49,580 bases of DNA from a virus, in the IMG/VR virus record IMGVR_UViG_3300032173_000010, positions 1 through 49,580 of that record; one strand, 5' to 3'. Positions 30,262-36,437 of the stretch are shown here, piece by piece. How positions within the stretch are numbered: the stretch's first letter is position 1; each line of letters starts with the position of its first letter. The notes under the pieces were generated by a model. The model ran no database searches. It was not told the DNA's origin and saw only the letters and a list, made by a program, of their open reading frames with translations. The position numbers were made by a program, and so were the translations under genes.

Positions 30262-30981
30262 TTGAAAATATCATTTTGCACAACTTGTATGGGCAGGGTT
30301 CATCATCTAATGAGAACCCTGCCCATAAATCTTCATGTTGCACCAGATTGCGAGTTCGTGCTGCTTAATTATGGCAGCAAAGACGGAATGCACGAATGGG
30401 TCCGAGATAATATCCGACCCTGGATCGAGCGTGGGACCGTCAAATACTATCGAACTCAGCTTCCCGAATACTTCGTAGCGACTCACGCCAAAAACATTGC
30501 TCATCGCCAAGCGACCGGCGATATTCTTTGCAATTTAGACGCCGACAATTTTTTGATCGACGGCTTTGTTCAATTGATTCAACAAGTCATGCAGAACAAA
30601 GATCAAATCATGACTGCGCCCATATTCGATATGTTCAATATGTCTGGCAGTTGTGGGAAAATCGCCGTCCGTCGAGAACACTTCTATAGCGTCAATGGCT
30701 ACAACGAAGATATGAACGTAGGATGGGGATGGGATGATATAGACTTTGAATTTCGTGCGGCAATGCACAACAAATTGAAATACACAGAGACGCCGCTCCG
30801 TTTTTGCCGAGCCATTGACCACAACGAAAAAGATCGAGCAAGGAATTTTCGCAATAAAAACATCAAAGAAACTCAGCGGATCAACGCCGAAATATTGGAT
30901 AAGGTGAAAACTACTAGAAATTACGTTGCCAATAAAAACCGAGAGTGGGGAATTGCATTAGATTTATCCAGTGATATATAA
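30262..30981 (+). CDS. glycosyltransferase family 2-like protein
   Basis: 239 residues starting at TTG behind GAAGGGC. KISFCTTCMGRVHHL and FVLLNYGSKDG are the GT-A N-terminal strands; ILCNLDADNF gives the DxD-type metal motif; NVGWGWDDIDFEFR is the acceptor-loop motif of galactosyltransferase-like (Glyco_transf_7C) enzymes. It probably adds a sugar to a glycan or protein. It pairs with the methyltransferase gene just upstream. Confidence 0.75.
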   Translation: MKISFCTTCMGRVHHLMRTLPINLHVAPDCEFVLLNYGSKDGMHEWVRDNIRPWIERGTVKYYRTQLPEYFVATHAKNIAHRQATGDILCNLDADNFLIDGFVQLIQQVMQNKDQIMTAPIFDMFNMSGSCGKIAVRREHFYSVNGYNEDMNVGWGWDDIDFEFRAAMHNKLKYTETPLRFCRAIDHNEKDRARNFRNKNIKETQRINAEILDKVKTTRNYVANKNREWGIALDLSSDI

Positions 30982-30984
30982 GGC

Positions 30985-31209
30985 ATGATTAAATTCAAAG
31001 ACTGGATGCAGACAAGAGAAGCCAAACTCCGGGAAATGGGCAGTGGTCCGTATATCGGAAACTGCACAGATACCAGTGATTATCAGGTAATTGGGGCTTG
31101 TAGCGACCAAAATTCTGAAGAAAAGAACAAAGCCTACCGTAAAGGTGGCGTGGATCACAAAAAAGTCCACAAGCACAGCGACAAGATCAGATCAAAAGTC
31201 GGTATATAA
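30985..31209 (+). CDS. small basic protein with capsid-targeting-like start
   Basis: 74 residues, MIKFKDWMQTREAKLREMGS at the start; the rest is basic (KKVHKHSDKIRSK). The F-K-x-W/F pattern and a following L-R-E fit the capsid-targeting peptide seen in other genes here. A basic protein packaged with DNA would make sense; this is inference. It lies 3 bases after the glycosyltransferase. Confidence 0.45.
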   Translation: MIKFKDWMQTREAKLREMGSGPYIGNCTDTSDYQVIGACSDQNSEEKNKAYRKGGVDHKKVHKHSDKIRSKVGI

Positions 31210-31212
31210 GGT

Positions 31213-31626
31213 ATGATGACGTTCAAGGAATTCATGGGATCGCAAGAAGTTCAGCCGCAGGCACAGCCTCAAGCGGCCCCTTCTCAGCAATCGACCAAAT
31301 GGAAAGCCACAAAAGATGAGATTGTGGCTTACTGGAAGAACTTACGTCCTGACACGCCTGTTCAGATGCGAGCCATTGACTATACCCACAAGGGTTCCAC
31401 ATATGGCGAAGACGGAATGCGACTCACGGGCAGTCCACAGTTTATTTCGTCGATTCTGGCCAGAATGAAAGAACTGCTGGCATACGAAACTCCGACAACC
31501 AAACTTGCAGTTACCTACCGACAAACCGAATCCCCCAGCAAAATGGCAATGGGCCAAAGCAAGATTTCTTACGTCTTCTATGTTGCTGCCCGTCAACGTG
31601 GCGATGGCGACAAAAAAACGAACTAA
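31213..31626 (+). CDS. hypothetical protein with capsid-targeting-like start, 137 aa
   Basis: 137 residues starting MMTFKEFMGSQE, then a Gln/Pro-rich linker (QPQAQPQAAPSQQ) and a folded domain of about 100 residues with strands TKLAVTYRQ and ISYVFYVAAR. The start resembles the other MxxFKxF genes (10134, 19808, 30985). Not recognised otherwise. Confidence 0.5.
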   Translation: MMTFKEFMGSQEVQPQAQPQAAPSQQSTKWKATKDEIVAYWKNLRPDTPVQMRAIDYTHKGSTYGEDGMRLTGSPQFISSILARMKELLAYETPTTKLAVTYRQTESPSKMAMGQSKISYVFYVAARQRGDGDKKTN

Positions 31627-31632
31627 CTTGGC

Positions 31633-31660
31633 TTGATTTTATCTTCCCTGATTGTATACT
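31633..31660 (+). promoter_or_regulatory. promoter
   Basis: TTGATT (31633-31638), 16-bp spacer, TATACT (31655-31660). It drives the gene at 31709 and, with no terminator before 32390, probably also the non-coding RNA at 32144-32433. Confidence 0.65.
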
Positions 31661-31708
31661 CAGACCTTGTGTTGGTTTCAAACAAGGCCCCCGAAGGAAG
31701 ATTGCAAA

Positions 31709-32143
31709 ATGAGTACGAAAACTGGATGGACCATTGCCGGGATTTCTGCATTGTGCATTGGCGCAATGACGTGGCACACCTGGAATATTCAGAAGGAGAA
31801 TCAGCGACTCTCGCTGGTGAACTCCATCTATGATGCCGAGCATCGTATTCTCAAGGATGAAATCTCCGAGCTTGCTGGCAAGCCCACCTACGATCAGGGG
31901 TATAAAGCCGCCCTGATTCGCATCGGTGGCCCACAAATCTCCGGTGCGTATCAAGACGGCTGGGACGACGCACTGAAGCTCTGCGGTGCTGAAAACAATT
32001 ATGCAGACGGGTATCACGCCGCCATTCAGCAATTTGGCTATACTAAGACTACAGCAATGGCTCGTTGGCTCGTTCCTGAGCCGAAGGTCGCTGCTGATAA
32101 GACCAACAAGGAAGGCACTGTGCCTGCCAAGTTGGATAAGTGA
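31709..32143 (+). CDS. membrane-anchored hypothetical protein upstream of the GAC RNA
   Basis: 144 residues: one N-terminal hydrophobic helix (WTIAGISALCIGAMTW, residues 7-22), a short coiled coil (KENQRLSLVNSIYDAEHRIL) and a domain with repeats of the type YDQGYKAAL, YQDGWDDAL and YADGYHAAI, three similar units about 25 residues apart. Not recognised. GAAGGAAG precedes the ATG. No terminator separates it from the 23S-like RNA that follows, so the RNA may be processed from its 3' UTR. Confidence 0.6.
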   Translation: MSTKTGWTIAGISALCIGAMTWHTWNIQKENQRLSLVNSIYDAEHRILKDEISELAGKPTYDQGYKAALIRIGGPQISGAYQDGWDDALKLCGAENNYADGYHAAIQQFGYTKTTAMARWLVPEPKVAADKTNKEGTVPAKLDK

Positions 32144-32433
32144 GCCAAACCGCTGTAGGAAGCATTGTGAATACAATGACTACGGTAGATCGAGTGATTT
32201 AGGGGCAGGCAAGTCTTGCCCTTTGGGGAAACAAAGACAGCCAGGATGTTGGCCTAGAAGCAGTCATCATTCAAAGAGTAGGGTATATCCCGACGCAGGG
32301 CCTTCCTGTATGCGGACCCTTTTGGCGTAATAGCACACTGGCCGAGCCAACCCGACACTCGACACCGGCATTGCATTGCTGGTGCCTGGGAGCATATCAC
32401 CGAAGAAGGCTTAGGTGATATGCTCATTTTTTT
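32144..32433 (+). ncRNA. non-coding RNA carrying a 23S rRNA GTPase-associated-centre mimic
   Basis: Bases 32240-32277 and 32325-32342 match E. coli 23S rRNA 1051-1088 and 1091-1108, the 58-nt L11-binding domain, with only five substitutions. GCCAGGATGTTGGC, CTAGAAGCAGTCATCAT and GCGTAATAGCACACTGG are visible; A1067 (32256) and A1095 (32329), the thiostrepton and factor contacts, are kept. The closing helix GCCAG/CTGGC is perfect, with U1108 changed to C so that the G-U pair becomes G-C. A 47-nt insertion (32278-32324) replaces A1089-A1090 in helix 44. Flanking matches (AGACA before, CGAGCC after) extend into helix 42. Around it are hairpins at 32163-32178 and 32363-32384 and a strong terminator. 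Confidence 0.85.
32390..32433 (+). terminator. strong intrinsic terminator of the GAC RNA
   Basis: GAGCATATCACC (32390-32401) pairs perfectly with 32414-32425 and is followed by ATTTTTTTG. Confidence 0.9.
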
Positions 32434-32455
32434 GAACAAACACTAAGAGACGAAC

Positions 32456-32872
32456 ATGAAAACATATGATTCGGTGAACGAAAAAATTCAGACTGATTTA
32501 ACAATACTCTATCACTTTTACCTAAATCAAATCGAAGAAATCATTGCCCTTGGAGCCAATGGCAGACACGTCGATTGTGTTGAGATCATTATAAATGATG
32601 AAGAAGGAAGCGAAAGCTACATAGGAGGGTTTTCACTCCATGAGTTGTTGCCCAAAATAGAAGAATATGACCCTTCAGGGTTAGTCGCAAATAAAATCAA
32701 AAAGACTGACTTTCAACGAAACATATTGATTATTTACTGGCGTCAAAATGATGGCTTGGCTATGGCTGTACATCCAAGGCGTCAAAATGATGGCTTGGAT
32801 GTCGATCCAAGAAAACCAGCCTCAGATGGGCAGCACAAACATCGTGCATTACCGAAAAGAACAGTGAAATGA
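32456..32872 (+). CDS. hypothetical protein with internal repeat, 138 aa
   Basis: 138 residues, acidic N-terminal 90 residues with alternating helices and strands, then two copies of RRQNDGL/WRQNDGL caused by a 21-base direct repeat (32739-32759 and 32778-32798). The repeat-derived C-terminus (HPRRQNDGLDVDPRKP) looks like recent expansion, unlike the rest. Not recognised. AAGAGACG precedes the ATG. The end overlaps the next gene (ATGA). Confidence 0.5.
   Translation: MKTYDSVNEKIQTDLTILYHFYLNQIEEIIALGANGRHVDCVEIIINDEEGSESYIGGFSLHELLPKIEEYDPSGLVANKIKKTDFQRNILIIYWRQNDGLAMAVHPRRQNDGLDVDPRKPASDGQHKHRALPKRTVK
32739..32798 (+). repeat. 21-base direct repeat inside a gene
   Basis: GGCGTCAAAATGATGGCTTG plus one G occurs at 32739-32759 and again at 32778-32798, with ATCCAA after each copy; consistent with a tandem duplication that kept the reading frame. 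Confidence 0.85.
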
Positions 32873-33051
32873 TTGCTTGTATTTGTGGCGGCTTTTTAGA
32901 AATTGGTTATATCCTCGTGATGGCACTTCTTTCTATTTCTGGAGCCGTATTCGGCACCAACTGGTACAATAAAGCCAGATACAAGAAGTACATAGAATAC
33001 AAGAACAAACACAAAGGTTGTCATTGCGACTGTCATAAAGATGAACATTAA
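32869..33051 (+). CDS. small membrane protein with His/Cys tail, 60 aa
   Basis: 60 residues: one hydrophobic helix (IGYILVMALLSISGAVFG) and a basic tail ending GCHCDCHKDEH, which could bind a metal. Overlaps both neighbours. Not recognised. Confidence 0.5.
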   Translation: MIACICGGFLEIGYILVMALLSISGAVFGTNWYNKARYKKYIEYKNKHKGCHCDCHKDEH

Positions 33052-33478
33052 AGAACTCGCCAATACCCTGAACGGAAAAGATGACTGGTCAATCGAAATC
33101 CTTCTGCCAAGCGGTAGAAGCGTGCCAAGTCATTTTCATATAACAGAAGTTGGCCGGGTCCAGAAAAACTTCATTGACTGCGGAGGCACGAAACGAGAAC
33201 TCGTGACTTGTTTGCTGCAAGTGTGGACCGCAAGCGATGTCAACCATAGATTGACGGCGGGCAAACTAGCTAAAATATTGAAGCTCGCAGAAAGCACAAT
33301 TGGCAACGACGATTTACCAGTCGAAATTGAATACGGAAGTTCCGTTGCATCGCAATATAAACTAACTGCTGTGGATTTGACACAAAGCGTGCGACCACAA
33401 GAGCTAGTGTTTGTGTTAGACGGAAAGTTGACGGATTGTTTGGCACCTGATAAATGTGGTGTCAGCGGTTGTTGTTGA
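33041..33478 (+). CDS. DUF6428-like protein
   Basis: 145 residues. VPSHFHITEVGRVQKNFIDCGG, then LLQVWTASDVNHRLTAGKLAKIL and a final CLAPDKCGVSGCC match what I know of DUF6428, a small family with conserved histidines, a CGG and C-terminal cysteines that may bind a metal. Function is not known. It overlaps the preceding gene by 11 bases. Confidence 0.7.
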   Translation: MNIKELANTLNGKDDWSIEILLPSGRSVPSHFHITEVGRVQKNFIDCGGTKRELVTCLLQVWTASDVNHRLTAGKLAKILKLAESTIGNDDLPVEIEYGSSVASQYKLTAVDLTQSVRPQELVFVLDGKLTDCLAPDKCGVSGCC

Positions 33479-33484
33479 TGTATG

Positions 33485-33540
33485 GCCCTGTGGTGGAACT
33501 GGTATACACATGGGATGTTGCTAGACGGCAGCACCCAAAT
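33485..33540 (+). pseudogene. 5' fragment of a tRNA-Leu
   Basis: GCCCTGTGGTGGAACTGG followed by TATACACA matches the first third of the tRNA-Leu at 26278 (acceptor, positions 8-9 and D arm). The next bases form a long hairpin instead of an anticodon arm, and no T arm or 3' acceptor strand follows. It is probably a remnant left by recombination. Confidence 0.55.
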
Positions 33541-33565
33541 AACCAAAGAACCTTGTGAGGCATTT

Positions 33566-33913
33566 ATGTGGGCTGTTCTTTGCACGGATGGAGAATTGGA
33601 CCTCAACGCAGTTCGCAACGAGTGCGTCCCAGGCAAATGGGTGCCGCTATTCATTTACAGAATGAACCCCGATGAGAATCCTATTGTCCCTTTGTTCAAC
33701 GATGGACTGACTGCGAAGAAGTTTGCAAAACGCAATCTTCCAAAGAACTGGATATGTGGCGGCGTCGAACTGACTGACCGTGACATTGAGTGGATCAAAG
33801 AAAAAGGATGGGTCATTAAAGAAATGACATATCCACATAAAGTTGACAACTACCATTGCGGATTTGAGATTCTGGAATTTGAAGAGGCCCCGGACTTCAG
33901 GACAAGTCGATGA
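33566..33913 (+). CDS. hypothetical protein, 115 aa
   Basis: 115 residues from the ATG at 33566, behind GTGAGG; an earlier in-frame ATG (33482) would translate the tRNA remnant and is rejected. WVPLFIYRMNPDENPIVPLF and TAKKFAKRNLPKNW suggest a small alpha/beta domain. Not recognised. It overlaps the next gene by 4 bases. Confidence 0.55.
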   Translation: MWAVLCTDGELDLNAVRNECVPGKWVPLFIYRMNPDENPIVPLFNDGLTAKKFAKRNLPKNWICGGVELTDRDIEWIKEKGWVIKEMTYPHKVDNYHCGFEILEFEEAPDFRTSR

Positions 33914-34283
33914 AGCGTGAAGACGACATACATGCGGCAGCACAAAGATTCGTGGCTCGATATATTCGACGCCGCAAGCCCCGTCGTTTGCACACAACAA
34001 GAACCGAGTTGTCTTTAGCGGACATTCATGATTGCCCACAAGCAACCGACCTTAAACCAAGAGGAATCTGGTATGGCATTGCCGACTCCTGGATTGACTG
34101 GTGCATCGGCGAGCATTTCGGTGGAATCCACCAATACATCTACGGTATTACGGATGGGACTGTGCCAGTGGGTGTATATGGAACCCGAATGCCATCAAGG
34201 ACTTGAGACTTTTTGCTTACTACGATCCTCGACAGGGCGAGTTTATCAAAACGAGTTTACAACCCGACAAAAACGAGGTATAA
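33910..34283 (+). CDS. hypothetical protein, apparently frameshifted
   Basis: The first frame (33910-34206) encodes 98 residues including GIWYGIADSWIDWCIGEHF, a conserved-looking block. In the -1 frame from about 34143 to 34283 the sequence IKDLRLFAYYDPRQGEF continues with the look of the rest of the same domain. Either a programmed -1 shift, a mutation or a sequencing error joins them in the overlap 34143-34205. The -1 frame ends at the TAA inside the next promoter's -10 box. Function unknown. Confidence 0.5.
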
Positions 34284-34293
34284 TCTTCTCGTT
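34256..34293 (+). promoter_or_regulatory. promoter with hairpin across its -10 box
   Basis: TTTACA (34256-34261), 17-bp spacer, TATAAT (34279-34284). AACGAG (34272-34277) can pair with CTCGTT (34288-34293) around the -10, a weaker version of the arrangement at 2440 and 28109. It starts the DUF350/synthetase set. Confidence 0.7.
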
Positions 34294-34337
34294 GCTTCTA
34301 AACCTTCAGTCCACAGTCCACATTCAGGGGAGTTGAG

Positions 34338-34556
34338 ATGAATCTGCCAGAGAACTTTTGGATCGGTGTGTTTGGTTCGTTGATTTTCGGTTTCATGGGC
34401 ATCGTGCTGCTGCTCGGCGGCTTCAAGATGTTCGACTGGCTTCTGCCCAAGGTCGATTTCCAGGCCGAAATGAAGGGGAATCCACTCGCAACGTCCATCA
34501 TCGTCGCCTCCTTCTTCTTGGCGTTGGCTCACATCATCGCCTCGTGTGTACACTAA
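34338..34556 (+). CDS. DUF350 (YjfL-like) membrane protein
   Basis: 72 residues with two membrane helices (VFGSLIFGFMGIVLLLGG and TSIIVASFFLALAHIIAS) joined by FDWLLPKVDFQAEMKGNPLA, the loop pattern of DUF350 (YjfL): fD...P..d...E...gN.a.ai. In E. coli, yjfL lies with the lipoprotein gene yjfM and the glutathionylspermidine-synthase-like gene yjfC; the same types occur next here. DUF350 proteins are inner-membrane proteins with no settled function. Confidence 0.65.
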   Translation: MNLPENFWIGVFGSLIFGFMGIVLLLGGFKMFDWLLPKVDFQAEMKGNPLATSIIVASFFLALAHIIASCVH

Positions 34557-34580
34557 CGTAAAACACACGCTGCCGATCCC

Positions 34581-34637
34581 AAGTCCGGCTAGAGGCGAGC
34601 AGCGATTTGCGGCTTGTCTAGTCGGACTTTTTCTTTT
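34581..34637 (+). terminator. intrinsic terminator (partial) within the DUF350 set
   Basis: AAGTCCGGCTAGA (34581-34593) pairs with 34617-34629 (13 bp, one G-T) and is followed by TTTTTCTTTT. It may lower expression of the downstream lipoprotein and synthetase genes relative to DUF350. Confidence 0.75.
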
Positions 34638-34678
34638 GGATATGAGCCATGTCAATAAGTCGATTCATGGATAACAAG

Positions 34679-35020
34679 ATGACAAAGAAGGTCGGACTTG
34701 TTCTGATCTCGTCATCTTTGATCCTCAATGGTTGTTCGCATCATGTGCCGCAGCAAGACCCGGCCCAAGAAGGCCAGCCACAAGTAGTCCAGCCGGTTGG
34801 CGGTGGTATTCACCCGTGGTGGTATTTTCATCACAGCGGCGGTTATGTTGGCGGTGGATATAGCGGCGGTTTTCACCCCGGCACAACTTCGCATGGTGGC
34901 GGCATAGTTTCAAGCAGTGGCGTTCGGAGCGGTGGTGGAAGTTTCAAAGCGTCACCATCGGTCAGCGCTCGTGGCGGCTTTGGTGCTTCTGGCCACGCCT
35001 TCGGCGGTTCGGGAGCATAA
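34679..35020 (+). CDS. Gly/Ser-rich lipoprotein (YgiB/YjfM-like)
   Basis: 113 residues from ATG 34679. MTKKVGLVLISSSLILNGCS is a lipoprotein signal peptide with the lipid-attachment Cys after LNG; the mature part is rich in Gly, Ser and His (GGGYSGGFHPGTTSHGGG). This resembles the low-complexity lipoproteins of the DUF1190 (YgiB/YjfM) type found with YjfC/YgiC ligases. It would be tethered to a membrane. An ATG at 34649 is also possible. Possible substrate or partner of the ATP-grasp ligase encoded next. Confidence 0.55.
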   Translation: MTKKVGLVLISSSLILNGCSHHVPQQDPAQEGQPQVVQPVGGGIHPWWYFHHSGGYVGGGYSGGFHPGTTSHGGGIVSSSGVRSGGGSFKASPSVSARGGFGASGHAFGGSGA

Positions 35021-35021
35021 C

Positions 35022-35243
35022 ATGGCCGTTGAAACGGATATTACAAAGCGATGGGAACAAGGGATGCCCCATCATCCCAAGAGCATTGCTTTGTTCAAGA
35101 AACTTGCAGAAATAGACTTCAAGTTTGGTGGAGACTACTTCTGTTGGAAGTCAGGTGGTGATGGAGACAACGGCGAACATCTAATGTACGAAATGGACAT
35201 TATGTTCGACACCCAAGATGCCGAAATAGGAGTTGCATTATGA
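35022..35243 (+). CDS. hypothetical protein, 73 aa
   Basis: 73 acidic residues, starting one base after the lipoprotein stop codon and overlapping the synthetase start (ATGA) by 4 bases. KRWEQGMPHHPKSIALFKKL is an amphipathic helix; the rest is short strands. Not recognised, but its position makes it part of the same set. Confidence 0.5.
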   Translation: MAVETDITKRWEQGMPHHPKSIALFKKLAEIDFKFGGDYFCWKSGGDGDNGEHLMYEMDIMFDTQDAEIGVAL

Positions 35244-36385
35244 AACGTCACATAACTGATCTTCGGCCCGACTGGAAAAAGACCGTCGAAGGTCAGGGCA
35301 TGTTGTTTCATACATTCGATGGCGATATTTATTGGGATGAATCGGCATACTACGAATTTGATGCTGCCGAGATAAACGCCATCGAAGCGGCGAGTTACGA
35401 ACTGAATGATCGTTGTCTTGAGGCCGTCCAGCACGTCATCGACAACAATCTCTTCGATGCCTTCTTGATCCCGCCCGAATTCCATCAGTTCATTCGTGAC
35501 AGTTGGGAACACGACGAACACACCATTTATGGTCGGTTCGATTTTTCCTACGACGGAAAAACCCAACCCAAAATGTTGGAATACAACGCCGACACGCCGA
35601 CTGGCCTGATCGAAGCCGCTGTCACCCAATGGTATTGGGCCAAAGATAAATTCCCGACTCGCAACCAGTTCAACTCAATCCACGAACGACTGATTGAAGT
35701 TTGGAAAGAACTGAAGGCTGTCACGCCAGGAGTATTGTACTTCACGGCACTTGCTGGCAATCTCGAAGACTACATGAACGTCAATTATCTCCGTGACACT
35801 GCCATCCAAGCTGGCTGGGAGACGGAATATATTGACATTGAGAATATTGGATGGAACGAAGGTCGCCGCACATTCACCGACCTGAATGAAAACCCCATTC
35901 AAACCTGCTTCAAACTGTATCCGTGGGAATGGATGCAGACTGACGAGTTCGGCAAAAAGCTGTTCCTTAAAACAAGCAAATGGCTTGAGGCTCCTTGGAA
36001 GGCACTCTTGAGCAACAAGGCAATTCTGCCTGTGTTGTGGGAGTTGTTTCCAGATCATCCGAACCTATTGGAAGCATCATTCCAGCCGCTTCGCACTAAG
36101 CCTTACGTTCAGAAGCCTATTCTGAGTCGTGAGGGTGCCAATGTGCAAATATTTGAGCATGGGGAATTGTTGCTCAAAACTGATGGCCCTTATGATGGTC
36201 CGTGTGTATATCAACACCTTTGGGAATTGCCCAATTTTGACGGCAACCACGCCTGCATTGGGAGTTGGATGGTCAATGGCTGGGCATGTGGAATTGGCAT
36301 TCGAGAAGACAAAACCCTTGTGACGGGGAACATGAGTCGATTCGTGCCACACATTTTCGGTGTTCGGCCAAAATACGGAAATTAG
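35240..36385 (+). CDS. glutathionylspermidine-synthase-like ATP-grasp ligase (YjfC/YgiC-like)
   Basis: 381 residues, the length of YjfC/YgiC (about 386), which lack the amidase half of E. coli Gsp. Family blocks: YGRFDFSYDG, KMLEYNADTPTGLIEA, YFTALAGNLEDY, LYPWEWM, WKALLSNKAILPVLWELFP, REGANVQI and the final GNMSRFVPHIF. The fold joins an amine or amino acid to a carboxylate using ATP. In bacteria these genes go with DUF350 and DUF1190 lipoproteins, as here, which suggests modification of a membrane protein or a peptide rather than trypanothione-type metabolism. Substrate unknown. Confidence 0.85.
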   Translation: MKRHITDLRPDWKKTVEGQGMLFHTFDGDIYWDESAYYEFDAAEINAIEAASYELNDRCLEAVQHVIDNNLFDAFLIPPEFHQFIRDSWEHDEHTIYGRFDFSYDGKTQPKMLEYNADTPTGLIEAAVTQWYWAKDKFPTRNQFNSIHERLIEVWKELKAVTPGVLYFTALAGNLEDYMNVNYLRDTAIQAGWETEYIDIENIGWNEGRRTFTDLNENPIQTCFKLYPWEWMQTDEFGKKLFLKTSKWLEAPWKALLSNKAILPVLWELFPDHPNLLEASFQPLRTKPYVQKPILSREGANVQIFEHGELLLKTDGPYDGPCVYQHLWELPNFDGNHACIGSWMVNGWACGIGIREDKTLVTGNMSRFVPHIFGVRPKYGN

Positions 36386-36437
36386 CATTGAACCAAACAA
36401 CTTGCCAACTCTCTAGGTCGTAAGAAGGGTGAATATC

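Noticed and set aside
32144-32433. Fragment of a full bacterial rRNA operon
   Set aside because: Only the L11-binding domain and a few flanking bases match; the rest of domain II is absent, there is a 47-nt insertion, and phage genes with own promoter and terminator flank it.
33482-33565. Upstream ATG for the 33566 gene
   Set aside because: It would translate the tRNA-Leu fragment (ALWWNWYT); the ATG at 33566 has a better ribosome-binding site.
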